Positions 5,344 to 6,095 of a stretch of DNA of 6,095 bases are shown here, piece by piece. The stretch comes from Oscillospiraceae bacterium. Its GTDB lineage: Bacteria; Bacillota_A; Clostridia; Saccharofermentanales; Saccharofermentanaceae. The notes under the pieces are model-generated. The model did not search any database. It was not told the origin of the DNA and worked only from the letters and a program-made list of their open reading frames with translations. Position 1 is the first letter of the stretch. The number at the start of each line of letters is the position of its first letter. The DNA is taken from the NCBI GenBank assembly GCA_902803365.1, contig CADCPU010000174.1:1-6095 (forward strand). Reading direction: 5' to 3'. The translations under genes were made by a program, and so were the position numbers.

Positions 5344-6095
5344 ATGCCTATTAAAATTGCAAATGGTCTTCCTGCCGCTCAGATACTCGAAAAAGAGCGT
5401 GTATTTGTTATGGAAGAAAACCGCGCATTGGAGCAGGAAATAAGACCGATAAAGATCATCATACTGAACTTGATGCCAAATAAAATAGTTACGGAGACTC
5501 AGCTTCTCCGCGCTTTGTCAAATACACCTATCCAGGTCGAAGTCGACCTTATGTATACGGCATCATATCAGCCTACGCATGTTGCGGAAGAGCACCTTAC
5601 GAAGTTTTACCAGACATTCGATGAGGTCAAAGACAAATACTACGACGGAATGATCATCACGGGCGCACCTGTCGAGCAGATCCCGTTCGAGGAAGTAAAA
5701 TACTGGGACGAACTTAAAGAGATCATGGAATGGAGCAAGACACACGTTTACTCCACTCTTCATATCTGCTGGGGTGCCCAGGCCGGTCTTTACTACCACT
5801 ACGGTATCCCTAAGTACGACAAGGACGAGAAGGTATTCGGTATCTTCGAACACACACTTACGTGGAACAGACCTGTCAAGCTCTTCAGAGGCTTTGACGA
5901 TGTCTTCTATGTTCCTCATTCAAGACATACCGAGATCAGAAGGGAAGACGTCGAGAAGTGCAAGAACTTAAGGATCCTCTCTGAATCCGATGAGTGCGGT
6001 ATCTATGCGATCTCCGATCTTCACGGTCGTCAGATCTTCATCACCGGCCATTCCGAGTATGATGCGGATACGCTCAAGAATGAATATTTCAGAGA
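5344..6095 (+). CDS. metA: Homoserine O-acyltransferase MetA, probable acetyltransferase (partial, first 250 aa)
   Basis: MetA acylates the hydroxyl of L-homoserine, the first committed step of methionine synthesis, in the cytoplasm. The start [27 protein letters not shown] (41-56), MIITGAPVE (103-111), the nucleophile motif [15 protein letters not shown] (140-154, Cys142), FRGFDD (181-186), PHSRHTE (191-197) and TGHSEYD (234-240, with His236 and Glu238 of the catalytic set) are all present. Residue 111 is Glu, where E. coli MetA has Gly. Work on Bacillus cereus MetA linked Glu111 to acetyl-CoA rather than succinyl-CoA use, so this enzyme is predicted to make O-acetylhomoserine. The usual TGHPEYD is TGHSEYD here. 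AGAGGG lies 6 nt before the ATG. The window ends about 50-60 residues short of the normal C-terminus. No SAM riboswitch or T-box fits in the 33-nt gap upstream. Confidence 0.95.
   Translation, partial: MPIKIANGLPAAQILEKERVFVMEENRALEQEIRPIKIIILNLMPNKIVTETQLLRALSNTPIQVEVDLMYTASYQPTHVAEEHLTKFYQTFDEVKDKYYDGMIITGAPVEQIPFEEVKYWDELKEIMEWSKTHVYSTLHICWGAQAGLYYHYGIPKYDKDEKVFGIFEHTLTWNRPVKLFRGFDDVFYVPHSRHTEIRREDVEKCKNLRILSESDECGIYAISDLHGRQIFITGHSEYDADTLKNEYFR

Noticed and set aside
5563..5971. ORFs on both strands inside metA
   Set aside because: They overlap strongly conserved metA codons and have no features of their own.

Overview
The window looks like chromosomal DNA of a low-to-moderate GC Firmicute, most likely class Clostridia. 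The reasons are AGGGAG/GGAGG-type ribosome binding sites, sigma-A-like promoters, a membrane-anchored beta-propeller protein with a TPTPTPVPP linker, and a MetA of the acetyl-CoA-type sequence class seen in Firmicutes. The assignment rests on protein style alone; there is no rRNA or other marker gene.

Layout. Bases 1-331 hold no convincing gene. They carry two 40-bp palindromic repeats (71-110 and 155-194), a half copy at 8-17, and a good intrinsic terminator (271-301) that serves the minus-strand gene to its right. That gene, 332-979 on the minus strand, is a dethiobiotin synthetase (bioD), standing alone without other biotin genes in view. An AT-rich divergent intergenic region (980-1243) carries a strong plus-strand promoter (1176-1204), a weaker minus-strand promoter candidate, and a perfect palindrome at 1017-1029 with a near-copy 126 bp away.

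On the plus strand, 1244-3136 encodes a 630-residue membrane-anchored PQQ-like (BamB/quinoprotein-type) beta-propeller. It is followed 8 nt later by a 139-residue protein of unknown function (3145-3564). A 102-nt gap with a weak hairpin and an extended -10 promoter separates this pair from a second plus-strand unit: a four-helix membrane protein of unknown function (3667-4275), a uridine-kinase-family P-loop kinase (4297-5310) and metA, homoserine O-acyltransferase (5344 onward, cut by the window edge after 250 residues).

How the genes work together. Two entries are clear metabolic enzymes (biotin and methionine synthesis) and one is a probable nucleoside kinase. The rest is cell-surface or unknown, and nothing ties them into one pathway. 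No CRISPR array, transposase, phage gene, tRNA or rRNA was seen. The most unusual material is the nested palindromic repeats at the left edge, the paired palindrome in the divergent promoter region, and the odd translation start of the propeller gene.
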